This document shows, in pieces, positions 1 through 11,367 of a DNA stretch of 64,000 bases; positions within the stretch are counted from its first letter, which is position 1, and every line of letters starts with the position of its first letter. The DNA is taken from positions 186,001 to 250,000 of the forward strand of contig CP051140.1 of the NCBI GenBank assembly GCA_001592805.2, read 5' to 3'. The notes under the pieces were generated by a model. It searched no databases and was not told the DNA's origin. It saw only the letters and a program-made list of their open reading frames with translations. The position numbers and the translations under genes were made by a program. This DNA is from Peltaster fructicola. Lineage: Eukaryota > Ascomycota > Dothideomycetes.

Positions 1-230
1 GAGCGATGCTCGACCCTGATTTGAAAGCGATGCTGGATTGTGTCGAAATGGAGGCTGGTGCCAAGCTAATGCTGCTGTTCGAGCTCTTCGATGGGACAGA
101 AATCGACTGCGATGAAGCCACGCTCGCTATGCATGCAAGTGATAGAAATGAAGAAAAGAGAGACATCCTGGCCAGGGTTGGCCTTTCTGGCGTAGGAAGT
201 GAACAAGGTCGAGAAATACTAGCTCATTGA
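1..230 (+). CDS. possible 3' end of a gene cut by the window edge
   Basis: The frame is open from the first bases and ends in TGA at 230. It encodes about 75 residues rich in acidic and hydrophobic positions, ending in a charged helix-like stretch (EEKRDILARVGLSG). The composition looks like the C-terminus of a real protein, but the gene would begin left of the window and I do not recognise the family. It could also be a chance open frame. Confidence 0.25.
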   Translation, partial: AMLDPDLKAMLDCVEMEAGAKLMLLFELFDGTEIDCDEATLAMHASDRNEEKRDILARVGLSGVGSEQGREILAH

Positions 231-2011
231 ACAGCTCGAGTGTATATGGTCATCTCGAGGTTCGGCGGTCGCTAGTACCTTGGGACATCGATCCTGATGT
301 CGTTGTCAGGCGTCCTATATTTGCTCGGCGGCAGATCAAGTGGCATCTGACTAACTCAATCAGCAGATTAGTGTGTGCTTCGATAGTGTCTAGAGACAGA
401 ATGGGCTCGCTAGCACAGGAGGCTTTCAGGCGTTCGGGAGCCGAGCAACGGTGGCTGTTGATTCAGCGACTGTGCGTGTCTCTTGGTGCGATATGCATAG
501 CCAAGCTTCCGACCCACGTTACTGCGCAGCGCAAACTCTGGTTGTCTCACCTGTCGCATAGCATTGTTGCCTTCACAATACCGCGATTGTCGCTGTAGAC
601 AATCATCGTGGTTGCAGATCTTACTGCATAATCCATAGTTTATGCGGCTGAATAAGATTAGATCACACGTGAAGTCATGCGTTGTCCAATCAAGGGTCGT
701 CCCTCGAAACGCCTGATGCATAGGAAAGGAACTTACTAAGAATAAAACATGGAGTAATGCATGATCTGTGACTTCGCTTTCGCAAGATCATGGTCTCAAA
801 GGATTTGCTGTCTCAAACCCGCATCGTTAGCTTGCAGGCGCCACCGATCTGCTGTCATCCTACAACGAGGGTATGTTCTGACCATGTTGGCGCATGTATG
901 CCATACCGATGGTTACAGGATAAGATCTGTATCTCGGTCGCGAGTGGAGAGTGGAACTGGACACTGTTACTCCTCGCTCAAGCAGGACGAGCACAAGATC
1001 TGCTAGGCAACTTGACAGCTCGCCTGCATAGGTAAGCACCAGCTGAATGTTGCAATGGTGCTCAGTGACCAGCAGGCTTCGTCACACAAGGTATCAAGAA
1101 AGGTCAACGAACCACACCTGATCGGTCCGAATGAGCTTGTCCACTGCCCACGATTCATGTCAGCACTGGCGTAGATGTCTTACCTCTTCGCAAAGCTATG
1201 CCAGAGCAAGTCGATACATCAAGTCTAGCAAGACGCTAGTTGCAGCCTTTGTTGCAGCATCTGGCGCTTTGACACTGGTTCTCCTTGGTGGTCTTGAGGG
1301 ACGGGCCTTGAGCGTTGCCGGCTGTTTGTTCAAGAGTGCAGCGATCCTTTTGAGTAGATTCGATGATGTAGAATGATCGATGAACCCCAGTATCATGAAC
1401 TTCGATTGCGTAGAAGCTCTCCAAAGATTGGCGAGAACAGATTTTCTACGCAGTGGTGCAGTGTATACGCCGTTCTTTTGCCTGCTGGCGACTCCTGTAA
1501 CGTTCGACTGCACTGACATGGCGTGCATGTAAAGACCATTTGATCATCGTAAGATCATGACCTGCTGCCAGGGTCAGCACACTAGCTGTACATACTGTCG
1601 CTAGGCTGTTCTCAGTGCGCAAAGACTCTGGGTGGTAATCTTGCTGCCACGCAAGATATGATGTCCTCGCCAGAGCCTCCGAGGACACTGTGCGGCTTTG
1701 AAGAAGTCCAGACGAAGCCACTAACAGCTTGGAAGCTATCTGGGGTTGGTGGATAGCAGAACTTGTGGTCGTGAAAGCAAGCAGGCATGTAAATTCGTTT
1801 GCCAAAAGAGAGTTTGTGGCTTCTGTAGTCTGGAGATGAGGTTGAGAAGCACAGACCATAGAGGCTCCAATCATATCCACGTCAGGTGATTGGCTTTTAT
1901 TCTTGCACTACATCGAGCGCAAGGAGAGGGGAGCCATGCAGCTCAAGTATTATACACATGTATACACAGCGAGAATCGCTTTGTCGTCATAGACTGCTCA
2001 AGCACTCATGA
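231..2011. other. intergenic, no supported gene
   Basis: About 1.8 kb with only short, mutually overlapping open frames on both strands. The longest, 1446-1880 on the minus strand (144 codons), has irregular Ser/Thr/Ala-rich composition and no recognisable domain. I see no RNA gene, repeat or transposon remnant. Confidence 0.5.
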
Positions 2012-5000
2012 CTAGACTCGCTTCATGTCGTTGATTGTCCAAGCACCGTCAACGAAGGCCTTCTTCTCACCAAGGACAACCAGCTTCTCCCCTTGAGATG
2101 CCAGCTGCTGTGCGATCCAGTCGGCCGCTTCTTTCACCTGCGTCTTGCTAACGTCCAGGATCAGCTCTCTCCGTACCTGCTCCATCTCCTGGTCGATACC
2201 ACTGACAAAGTTAACCATTCCTTCTTCACTGACAGCCTGTGGAGCATCAATGGATTGAAACAGGCTCAACTTCGCCTCTTCCAGCTCTCCATCTGACCAC
2301 GATCGTTCCCGTGCCCAATTCCCGGCATCGTACATCACCTTCAGTGTGTTCTCAGGGTTTGGATCACGGTACGAGTACATGCCCCATGTACCAGAGAGGC
2401 CCTTTGAATATGCACCTGCACCGTATGCGCCGCCTTTCTCTCGCACCTCGTGGTGGAGATGCTTGTGTGTGAGTAACTGTGCGAGGACTGCGAGTGGCGC
2501 TCCACGAGCATCACTGTAGGAGTATGTTGGCAGCGCCAGGCCAGAATAGTAGACCTGATAAGGCAGGTTAAAGAATGTCTTGGCTTTCGTGGTTGTGGTT
2601 GAGGGCGTCTTGACAATACTGCTTGCAGCAGCGGTCGATGAGGACAAGCCATCGAAGAACTGTGTCAGAGAGTGCTCGTTTTCGGTGACATTGTCGGCGC
2701 CACATGTCAGGGCCACTCTCGTGCTTAATGCCAGATGTGCGGCCAGGAATTGCTGTAGGGTCACAAGCTTGCTGACCAATACGTCCATGTCCTGGGAGTT
2801 CTCATCGATTAAGGCTAACCGTGAGATGTTCTCAACTTGCGTGATGCCCGAGATCTGTTCAGTCCTGTGTCCATGCACGGACAGACCTGACTCTGCGGAT
2901 CGACGTGCATATGCGTGACCACTTTCAGCAATACCATCTATGGCACCACTCGCACTGGCTTGAAGGAGCTGCTTGATCATGGATTTGGCTTTGGCTGAAG
3001 CAAAGTCTGTCTCCATGAGAAGTGTCCTGGTCAGATCATACATCGAGGTGACATTCCTGTCCAGAGCATAGCCGGAGATCAGCAGACCCTCTTCTGCAGT
3101 GTGAAAGTCCGTGGGTGAAGGTGAACTGTGGTATGCAAAGCTGATACCCCCGGTCTTGAGCTTGATTTCGTCCTCTAGTTGCTCCATTGACTTATTCGCG
3201 GTGCCTATCCTGGCGAGAGAATCGAAGAACAGCGGTAGTAGTGGTCGCAGCTCGTCATTTAGTGTGAATGGAGCGATAGCTCTGAAGTAAGTGAGACCAT
3301 TAGTGTTAGCACGGCGCCACTGCACACTGACGTTCTCGTACGAAGGTAGCTGTTCTGTGCTCAGCTCTACCTTCGTCTGCTGACGCGGAATGTCGCTGAC
3401 TCGCAGCGTAGGGAGGCAATCAAGAGACTCTTTGCGTCCGCCTTCTTGCACCTCCAAGAGCTTGATCTCCTGGTCGCGCAGATACTTGTCTGCGGCTTCA
3501 TCTGCTCCTGTCTGCTTTACGACATTGGCGATCTTGCTTTTCAAACGCTCTTGTTCGTCCTCCACAAGGACATTGGCATATTGCGAGCTTGGTCGCATAT
3601 GAAAGCTGAAGTACTTGTCATTGGCGAGGTACTTCTCTAATAATGATTCAAGATAGCCTCCCTGAGCATATCTTGTCTTAAAGGCGTCCACGATGCTGTT
3701 CCAGCTGAGAGCATGCAGTGGTGCGATACCGTTGAACCATCCTGGAGTTAGCCTGTTGATTATGTCCAAGCCAAAGCCTGGGGTCTTATTCTTGAGTCCA
3801 AGTTCCAGCTGGTGCAGAAGTCCCTGTATCTTGTGGTCGTCAAAGCCAGTCTTGCAGACATCACGAATGACATTCTTAATGGCACTTTGAACTTTGGCAA
3901 CATCAGCGTCGGCGACGCCATTCACTCCCAGCGAGAAAATGCCCTTCGCCGAGGACGTGTCGTAGCCAGTATTCACCGCATAGTCAGTACCGAGACCAGA
4001 TTCGATCAAAGCTTTGTATGCAGGCGAACCGTAGCCATCGAGCAGCAGTGTCGTGGCGATACGCAGGGCGAACGACTCTTGAATATCCTTGGTATCGCCC
4101 ATCAGCCATGTCATTGACAGCTTGTTCTGTGCATCTTCAGGCAGCATAGGATCAACCTGACCTTCAACCTCGATACTCAACGGTCCAGCATCAAGACTGA
4201 TCGGCATCTTAATATCCGTGTCGACGTCGATCCGACTGAACCGATCAAGCTCTGGTCCGAGTATGGTCAAATGCTCCTCTAGAGGTGTGTTGCCATATGT
4301 GATGATTCTACTATTGCTGGGATGGTAGTGGTCTGCATGAAACTGCTTGAGCTGCTCCCACGTCAAATCCGTGATCTTCTGAGGATCACCTCCATAGAAG
4401 TTCAGAGATGGGAAGATATGCTGCAGCCACCTCATGTAGTACAAGTATGACGCATCCGAGAACTGTCCTTTCATCTCGTTGTACACCACTCCTTTGAAGA
4501 CGAGATCTCCTCCTGGCGAGCCGGCTGCAGCTTGTGGATTTTCTGGTCCTACTCTCCATCCTTCTTGCAAAAAGTCGAATTGCTTGAGCAGAGGGTGCAG
4601 CGTAGCATCGAGGTACATCGTCATGAGATTGCGATAATCGGTTTTATTAGTGGTTGCGATGAGGTACATCGTGTAGTCTGCGCTTGTGAAGGCATTCATA
4701 AAGTTGTTCAGAGATCGAGGCAGCATCCTGAAGAAGGGATCGCGAATGGGATATCTACCATAATCAATCTTACGCCTGGAAGGTCCCTGTCTTGCTTACT
4801 TTTCGCTGCCACAGAGTGTGACATGCTCAAGGATGTGAGGTACACCTGTGGCATCAGGTGGATTCGTCTTGAAGCCGATACTGAAAGCATTGTTCTTGTC
4901 TTCTCTTGCAATGTGCAGATACTGTGCTCCCGTCTTATCATGCTCACAGAGCAACGCGGACAGCTCGAGCTCCGGTACATGCTTTGTACCGTTCACAGTA

Positions 5001-5140
5001 AAGCCATGTAACCGATCGCCAACCTTGGGTAGGTGTTCGAGATCCGTGAGCGAGGCATACTGTCGCGCGAGACGATGTCTAGCATACGGCGCGACACATC
5101 GCGGAAGCGCCCTGATCCTGCGCACAGAAGATGAGAGCAT
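2012..5140 (-). CDS. CYM1: mitochondrial presequence protease, M16C family
   Basis: Zinc metallopeptidase of the pitrilysin M16C family (yeast Cym1, plant PreP), which degrades cleaved targeting peptides in the mitochondrial matrix. Two exons: 5140-4800 and 4754-2012, with a 45-nt intron whose removal restores the conserved KYPIRDPFF stretch. The product is about 1027 residues, close to the family norm (yeast about 990). The inverted zinc motif HILEH lies at residues 102-106, followed by [15 protein letters not shown], a hallmark of the family. The first 30 residues are Arg-rich with no acidic residue, as expected for a mitochondrial presequence; this supports the ATG at 5140 over the in-frame one at 5230. 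The C-terminal half carries the second M16 lobe. It is divergent from the taxilin gene. Confidence 0.93.
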
Positions 5141-5673
5141 TCGTGTCGGTTCGGAATGTCGTCGATGATGATGTAGGTGTCGACAAAGACGGCGAGTCGC
5201 GTGTCTTGAGAAGTCCTTTGGTCTCGGCAATCATGCCTTCCCGCCAATAGGAGACGACGCGGTGGAGTGCTTCTATCCTGTGATGCACGCAGGTCTTGCA
5301 TCTCTGTTTCATTACGCCTTTTGTACATTGTGACGAACGCGCCAGTGTAACAACCCCTGTCGGAAGAGCTTGCAACATCTACTATTGGCACCTACGACCT
5401 CCTGATGACAATCGACCGCAGCTTTCTGGACGAGCTCTGCAGAAATTGCATGGCGAAACACATATAAGTCATCCAGGACGTCGTGCATAGCTCTACTACG
5501 CACGTGGTCGCCTGCGGAACTGGATCTCTATAGGAGCGAGGCCTTTCTCAATCACGAACTGGGATGAAAGGAGCTCTAACGATTCAGAAGAGGTGGTGGT
5601 CGAATCACTATTGGACATAAGATACCCGTAGCACATGCGCAACCAGCATCCTGTACTATCATAATCACACACC
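5141..5673. promoter_or_regulatory. divergent promoter region, CYM1 / taxilin
   Basis: A 533-bp spacer between the start codons of two genes that point away from each other. It should hold both 5' leaders and promoters. I see no clear TATA box and no supported small gene. Confidence 0.5.
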
Positions 5674-7229
5674 ATGGCGACAGTGGCAAGCCAACAATCA
5701 TTGCCACAACACAATTCACGCAACTCACCAGTTCCTAGCACGGATTACGGACGAGATTCTCCAGCATCTGAAGCAGCGACGCCACCTCTGAGTGCAGCAT
5801 CAGCCAAGAACAAGAATGCTGCTCGTAACAAGAAGAATGGCGGTGCTCCTGCGAACGCGCCAGCAGACGCGCATAAAGCATTGCTATCCAAGATCTCACA
5901 GTTAGAAGCATCTTCCACAGAGACAGCCAAAGAGGAGGGCGAAATAGAGGCAGAAGTCAAGAAAGCCAATCGTGACCTCAGCCAGCTTCTGACTACGATG
6001 GAACCACACAATAGCAAACTCGACGTGGTGCAACGCAAGTATAGTGAGCTTCTTGCGGACATGAAGCGTGTGGAAAGGAGCATATCAAGGCAAAAAGCGA
6101 GGTGACCAGCTGCAGAAAGAGAAGGAAGAGGTCAGCAAGACCTTGACGAAGGAGAAGGCGTTGAAGGAGAAACTCGAGAAGCTGAGCCGAGAGCTCACGA
6201 AGGAGAACAAGAAGCTCAAGGAGGACCTCCGCGACGAGAAGGAGTCAGGATCAGATCGAAACGAAGAGCTGCATCGCAAGCTGGAAGGTCTAGTGGTTGA
6301 TGTTGAGAGCGTCATACTCGACCGGAGGAGCCCTGAACGACAACAAGCAGAAATGGAGCAAGACAAGCTCTTTCGAGAGAAGTTCACCAGTTTCTTACAT
6401 CAGTATGAGCTGCGGGAACTCCACTTTCAATCTGTGATGCGCATGAAGGACCTCGAGATTGCGTATCAGATGTCACGACATGATGCTCTCAAGAAGGCAC
6501 AAGAGTCGGAGCTGTCCAAGAGCCACCAATTAACGAGACAAGTGAGTACTTTCAGCCAAACCGAGAACGAGCTGCGAGGACAGTTGAATGTCTACGTTGA
6601 AAAGTTCAAGCAGGTGAGTATTGGTCTGCATCTTGCGAGATCTGTCGCTCCGGCTATTCGATCCTTGTTGGTATAAAAATGACTGACTGACGCCGCAGCA
6701 GGTAGAGGATACGCTGAATAACAGCAACGATCTGTTTTTGACCTTCCGCAAGGAAATGGAAGAGATGTCGAAGAAGACGAAACGGCTGGAGAAGGAGAAT
6801 CTCAACCTTACTCGCAAGCAGGAAGCCACCAACAAGAACATCTTCCAAATGGCAGAGGAGCGATCACAAAGTCAGCAGATCATCGACAGACTCAATCGAG
6901 AAAACGAGAAGCTCAAGACATTGTGCCGAGCCATGCAAAAAGGTGGCTACGGTGCTGACGGTCCCGCTGGCAGTCAGCATGATGGCGCCGAGGACTTCGA
7001 CGAGGCTCTTGAGGGCGAGACTGAGAGCGAATATGAGGACGATGAGGAGGAGTATGACGAGGACGAGGCGGAATATGAGGACGACACAGAGGAAGAGGTG
7101 GAGGTTCAGCCGGGGCCAAAGACATTTGGACCTCCACCACCACCTCCTGCACAGCTGACAAATGGTAAGGCCATGGCTCCGCTACCTAATGGGACAGTCA
7201 ACGGCGTTGCTCATCACTCCAGGGGTTGA
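5674..7229 (+). CDS. taxilin-family coiled-coil protein, with apparent frame slips
   Basis: Matches the taxilin (myosin-like coiled-coil) family, known for syntaxin binding and vesicle traffic. The start at 5674 has a strong context (caccATGg). The N-terminus is low-complexity (Ser/Pro/Ala/Asn), followed by a long heptad-rich coiled coil with family motifs such as RKEMEEMSKKTKRLEKEN. The C-terminus is a Glu/Asp/Tyr-rich acidic tail with a proline run. One intron lies at 6614-6698 or 6614-6701 (tandem CAG acceptors). Near 6075-6095 the frame must shift: VER is in frame 1, EHIKAK in frame 3 and KRGDQLQKEKEE in frame 2, and all match the expected taxilin order. That fits two missing bases (in GG and A5 runs), from assembly error or real mutation. 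No intron explains it. Confidence 0.8.
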
Positions 7230-8030
7230 TATTCTTGAACGACATTGAATTCACTCTGCTGCACGTACCACCACACTAAATACTGTGAGTTTTGGTCTCC
7301 TGCTTATATTGACCTCACTCTCGCGTCTCTTTCTGCTTGTTGTACCATGCGCTGGCGAACAGATGTTACACCTACCGCACTCCTCTTCGAGGGTCTCCTA
7401 CTGAGGTCAGGTCACTGGCAGAGTGTTTAGCAACAACTCTAAAGCGCAAGATAAAGATGCAAGAATGAGCCGGGTGTAGCGCTCTGGCTCGTTGTGTATA
7501 GCTCAGGCCAACAGACCTGCTGTCCTAGAGATCAAAGGATGGTGGACTGCGGCCTTGGGTACATCTCCTTCCCTCTCGTCCAAACGAAAGCATTCAGTTT
7601 GGCCTTGCGCTCAGCGTCTGCGGGACCAGAGTGGTGTTGTATAGAGAAGTCGTCATACGCAGTACTCACAGATGGTTCACGCGTGCTCATGAGCTCCGAT
7701 CGCTGTCTGTGAATCAATATGGATCGCTGTCAGGCAGCAATCGCAGGACTGTATCACTAAGACGAGCAGGACACGAGCAATCGACCTTTACACATCCTTG
7801 GGCTACCTACGTATTCACTTGCTGATCGGTAAAGTAAGAGCTGCGAGCAATTAGGCTCGGTACGCTCAAGCTTATCTTGGAGGCAGGTTGACTGAGGTGA
7901 GTGGGAGCCCCACGAAGCTTGCCTCTCGAAGAACCGATTGCACCACAAGCTTGACACAATCTGTTTTGTTGCTGTTCGATCGAACTGAACACTTACACAT
8001 AACCGTAGACGGATACACATCCTAGACATC
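7230..8030. other. intergenic between taxilin and DUF1749 genes
   Basis: About 800 bp holding the 3' flank of the taxilin gene and the promoter of the DUF1749 gene. Open frames are short and overlap on both strands. Nothing recognisable was seen. Confidence 0.5.
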
Positions 8031-8972
8031 ATGGATCCTGTCATGCTTCCAGCAGCGTCAGTGCCTGGCATACTACATTTTGTACCACCAAATCTGTCAG
8101 CATTCGAGCCTACGAAGCCTTTGATCGAAAACACAAGCACCAATACAGTACTGTGGGTTGGTGGCCTCTGTGACACTCTACTCTCCGTGTCATACCCTCT
8201 GGCGATCGCGAAGGCTCTTGGCCCATCGTGGTCGCTGATTACTGCCTCCCTCTCCTCCTCTGGCCTGCAGTTTGGTATAGGCAGTATCAGCCAAGACGTC
8301 AAAGACATAAACAAGATTCTCGCTTACATCCATTCTCGTCGTCCCTCTGGCAAGATCGTGCTCATGGGACATAGTACTGGCTGTCAAGATTGTCTGCAAT
8401 ATGCCATCGATACAAGCCAGGGACACGGGATCAAGATCGCTGGTCTTATCCTGCAGGCACCGGTCAGTGACCGCGAGGCATTGCACATGATCTTGCCAGA
8501 AGCACATATGGTAGAGGCCAATCGAACAGCACTAGACTTATGTGAGAAGTCCCATGGCAACGACATACTCGCAGTAAGATTGACGGAGCCAATCTTCGGA
8601 AAGGCGCCGATCTCAGCAAAGAGATGGGTTGACCTCGCTTCCCCTGGACCTGATCACACAGGTGCCGATGACATGTTCTCAAGCGATCTGTCTGATGAGA
8701 GGCTACTGAAGACATTTGGAATGATCCCGGCGGAAGCACCTCTGCTGATGTTGTACAGTGGCAAAGACGAAGCTGTGCCTGAGCACGTCAATAAGAAGAA
8801 GCTGATACAGCGATGGGTCGACGTAAGGAAGCAAAGAGGAGGCACGGTAGACACAGTCAATGGTGGCATCGTACCGGACGCAACGCACAACCTGAACGGC
8901 TGTCCAGAGCATGTCGTCACAGACATCATCTCGCGAGTCCTCGGCTTCATCAGCAGCATCGAAAGCAGATAG
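8031..8972 (+). CDS. DUF1749 alpha/beta-hydrolase (SidJ-like esterase family)
   Basis: Intronless 313-residue alpha/beta-hydrolase of the fungal DUF1749 family. The best-studied member, Aspergillus fumigatus SidJ, is an esterase that hydrolyses the siderophore fusarinine C. Visible features: the oxyanion-side motif VLWVGGL near residues 40-46, the nucleophile elbow GHSTGCQ at 113-119 with Ser115 as likely nucleophile, a strand-Asp segment LYSGKDEAVP near the C-terminal third, and PDATHNLNGC supplying the likely catalytic His. There is no signal peptide, so it is probably cytosolic. No siderophore synthetase lies in this window, so the substrate is unproven. Its stop codon is 9 bp from the stop of the convergent monooxygenase gene. 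Confidence 0.85.
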   Translation: MDPVMLPAASVPGILHFVPPNLSAFEPTKPLIENTSTNTVLWVGGLCDTLLSVSYPLAIAKALGPSWSLITASLSSSGLQFGIGSISQDVKDINKILAYIHSRRPSGKIVLMGHSTGCQDCLQYAIDTSQGHGIKIAGLILQAPVSDREALHMILPEAHMVEANRTALDLCEKSHGNDILAVRLTEPIFGKAPISAKRWVDLASPGPDHTGADDMFSSDLSDERLLKTFGMIPAEAPLLMLYSGKDEAVPEHVNKKKLIQRWVDVRKQRGGTVDTVNGGIVPDATHNLNGCPEHVVTDIISRVLGFISSIESR

Positions 8973-8981
8973 ACAACCAGA

Positions 8982-10410
8982 TCAGATTTCATCATACAGC
9001 GTCGAGAACTGACTGTCGGCAACATGCATGATATCAACGCCATAGATCATCTCTTGGACTTCAGCATCAACCCATTTGTCCGGCATGGGAGCCTTCTTGC
9101 CAGACTTCAGCGCCGCAAATTGTGCATCTCGCTGTTCCTTGTCAGCGCCATCGCCAAGATGGAGCACCCTGCCCGATGAAGCAGCAAGGTTGACCAGCAT
9201 GTACGCACGATCCTTGCGCACCCTCTCATACACTTGCAACGCTTTGTTGATCGCTGCTGGCGACGTGTCTTCCAGCTTGCCTAGCACTACGCCAAGCACA
9301 GCCGCATCTTCAATCGCTTGCGCCGCACCCTGCGCCAGATGTGGGAGTGTGGGATGGCAGGCATCGCCAACGAGAGCAGTTTGCTCGTGCACCCAGAACG
9401 GCAACGGCTCATGCACTCTGAGCTTCCACTCGCAGAGCTCACCATCTTTGACCATATTGAGCATGCGTTGCACTGGAGGGCAGAAGTCAGCGAAGACGTT
9501 AAGCATTTCTGTCTTGCTGCCTTTCGTGGTGTATGTGGCTGACGGTGCTGCCGCGAAGTTCACATCCGGCTGCACGGTGCTGAGATTGTAGATGGTCTTG
9601 CTCGACACCGGATATGCGATGATGTGTCGCTTTTCGCCGATCCATCGTGTGACGGCTTCTCTGTCAATCAGTTGCAGCAGCTCCGGGTCAGTGGACATCT
9701 GCTCGCGAGTGAGCATGATGCGATATGCCGCTTGTCCGGTATCGATGATCTTGGCATCAACATTCCCAAGTCGTAGTAGCTGATCTCGCACTATCGATTT
9801 GACGCCATCGGCAGCTAGGAGGATGTCTGCTTCGATCTCGTATGGGTCTCCTGACCTCGGGATCATCTGAAGCTTCGGCTTCGGACCCCAGGAGAGCACT
9901 TCACCAGCTGATGTCGAAAAGAAGAACTTCACGGCCTTCTCTCTCTTACAACCCTCGTATAACGATCCTGCCAGCGACGTGCGATGGCCGACCATGTGAG
10001 GATATCCATACTGCGATCGTATGTGGTGCAAGTTGACATGAGCAAGTTGCTCACCATCAAGGCTCCCTGCGAAAGCTGTCAGTAATCACTTAGACTCCTG
10101 CGGCACCCTACACACGCCGTATGAACGTGTCTTGCAAGTCTACAGCCTCGGCCTCGATATCCTTCCACACTCCAAGACGGTCCAGGATGCGAGCCATGTT
10201 CGGAGCCAGCTGGATGCCTGCACCTACGAAGCCGAGGCCAGAAGCTGACTCATAGACATCGACATGTGTAAAGCCTTGCTTTGCGAGCGACAATGCTGTG
10301 GCCAGGCCACCCATGCCTGAATGAATCAGCATTGTACGAGACATTCATCGCAAAGCCGTCTCACCTGCACCCACGATGACCACATGCTTGTTCTTAATGG
10401 AAGTCGACAT
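8982..10410 (-). CDS. FAD-dependent monooxygenase, salicylate hydroxylase-like
   Basis: Class A flavoprotein monooxygenase of the salicylate hydroxylase type, which uses NAD(P)H and O2 to hydroxylate aromatic substrates. Three exons: 10410-10365, 10316-10116 and 10066-8982, joined through 48- and 49-nt introns; the product is about 443 residues. Motifs seen: dinucleotide fold VVIVGAGMGGLATAL (residues 10-24, completed across intron 1), the DG motif in LLAADGVKSIVR, and the GD motif in LVGDACHPTLPHLAQGAAQ, which contacts the FAD ribityl/phosphate. The start ATG at 10410 gives MSTSIKNKHVVIVGAG, a usual beginning for this family. Real substrate unknown; kynurenine or 6-hydroxynicotinate type enzymes look similar. 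Confidence 0.88.
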
Positions 10411-11367
10411 CTGGCACCGTTGCTGAAAAGGTAGAGCGACAACATCAGCAAGGTCAAATCCGCAGCATCATATAGCATCGCTGCAATGCCCTGCCGATTT
10501 GCCATGCCTGACATCCGAGCAGCATGAAGTGAAGACGGCCCCCCACCAACAGCTTTCAGTTGCGTCAGTCTTGCAGGAGCCACGCAATACATGTACCTAC
10601 CTCCTGGTTCTCTCAAGATAAAGGGCGCCGCAACGCTTTACAGGATAAAGCGGTCTGATACAGTCTCCGCTGCCAGAGCTATCAGGCAACATGTGCGACC
10701 AATTGGGCCAACAAAGGTCGATTCACAATTTGCTTAAGTTCGCTTCTTCTGACCCTTGACAGTTCAGTCAACCCCGTCCTTTAGCACCACATCACTTTCA
10801 TCTTTCAAACAGAATCTAAAACAGACGTGAACGCTGACACGTCACTTGCCCAGCGTCATTGCCACATAAAGAACGAGCGAGACAGATCACATCCAGTGAA
10901 CAGCCGTTGTGCACCAGCGACAGATCTCGACCTTCGTCTACAGTCAAGATGCAATCCGCGGCCCCATCATGTTATCCTTCCTCGAGCTTTGCAAAAGTCT
11001 CCTTGCTCTCAGCATACCATTTCAACATATTACATTGACCACAGCTCATAGGGAACATGGAGACTGATCTACGGAAGCGACCACAAGTCGAGCAGTACGA
11101 CGAGCAAGACCAGGCGATCATTGAGCACACACAATGACTCGTATAAGCGCCCACCGCGCCGCACGCTTGCGCAGCACCAACACTGGACTGACAGGAGTCA
11201 TTCTCTCAGGGCATCTTTGCCAGTCGATTGATTTGCTTTCGCTGATGCAAAAGCGTGGTCAGCTGGCGTTACGCTCCTTGCGACATGTACAAAGCCTATG
11301 CAAGGCACCAACACTGCGTCCTAGCTTGAGACCAATCAACTCACAGGAGCTGACAAGAAGCAAAACA
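10411..11367. promoter_or_regulatory. divergent promoter region, monooxygenase / kinase
   Basis: About 950 bp between two divergent start codons. Only short overlapping frames occur. It should contain both promoters; no specific site stands out. Confidence 0.4.

Noticed and set aside
1446-1880. 144-codon minus-strand frame
   Set aside because: Irregular Ser/Thr/Ala composition, no motif and no conserved-looking start; treated as chance.
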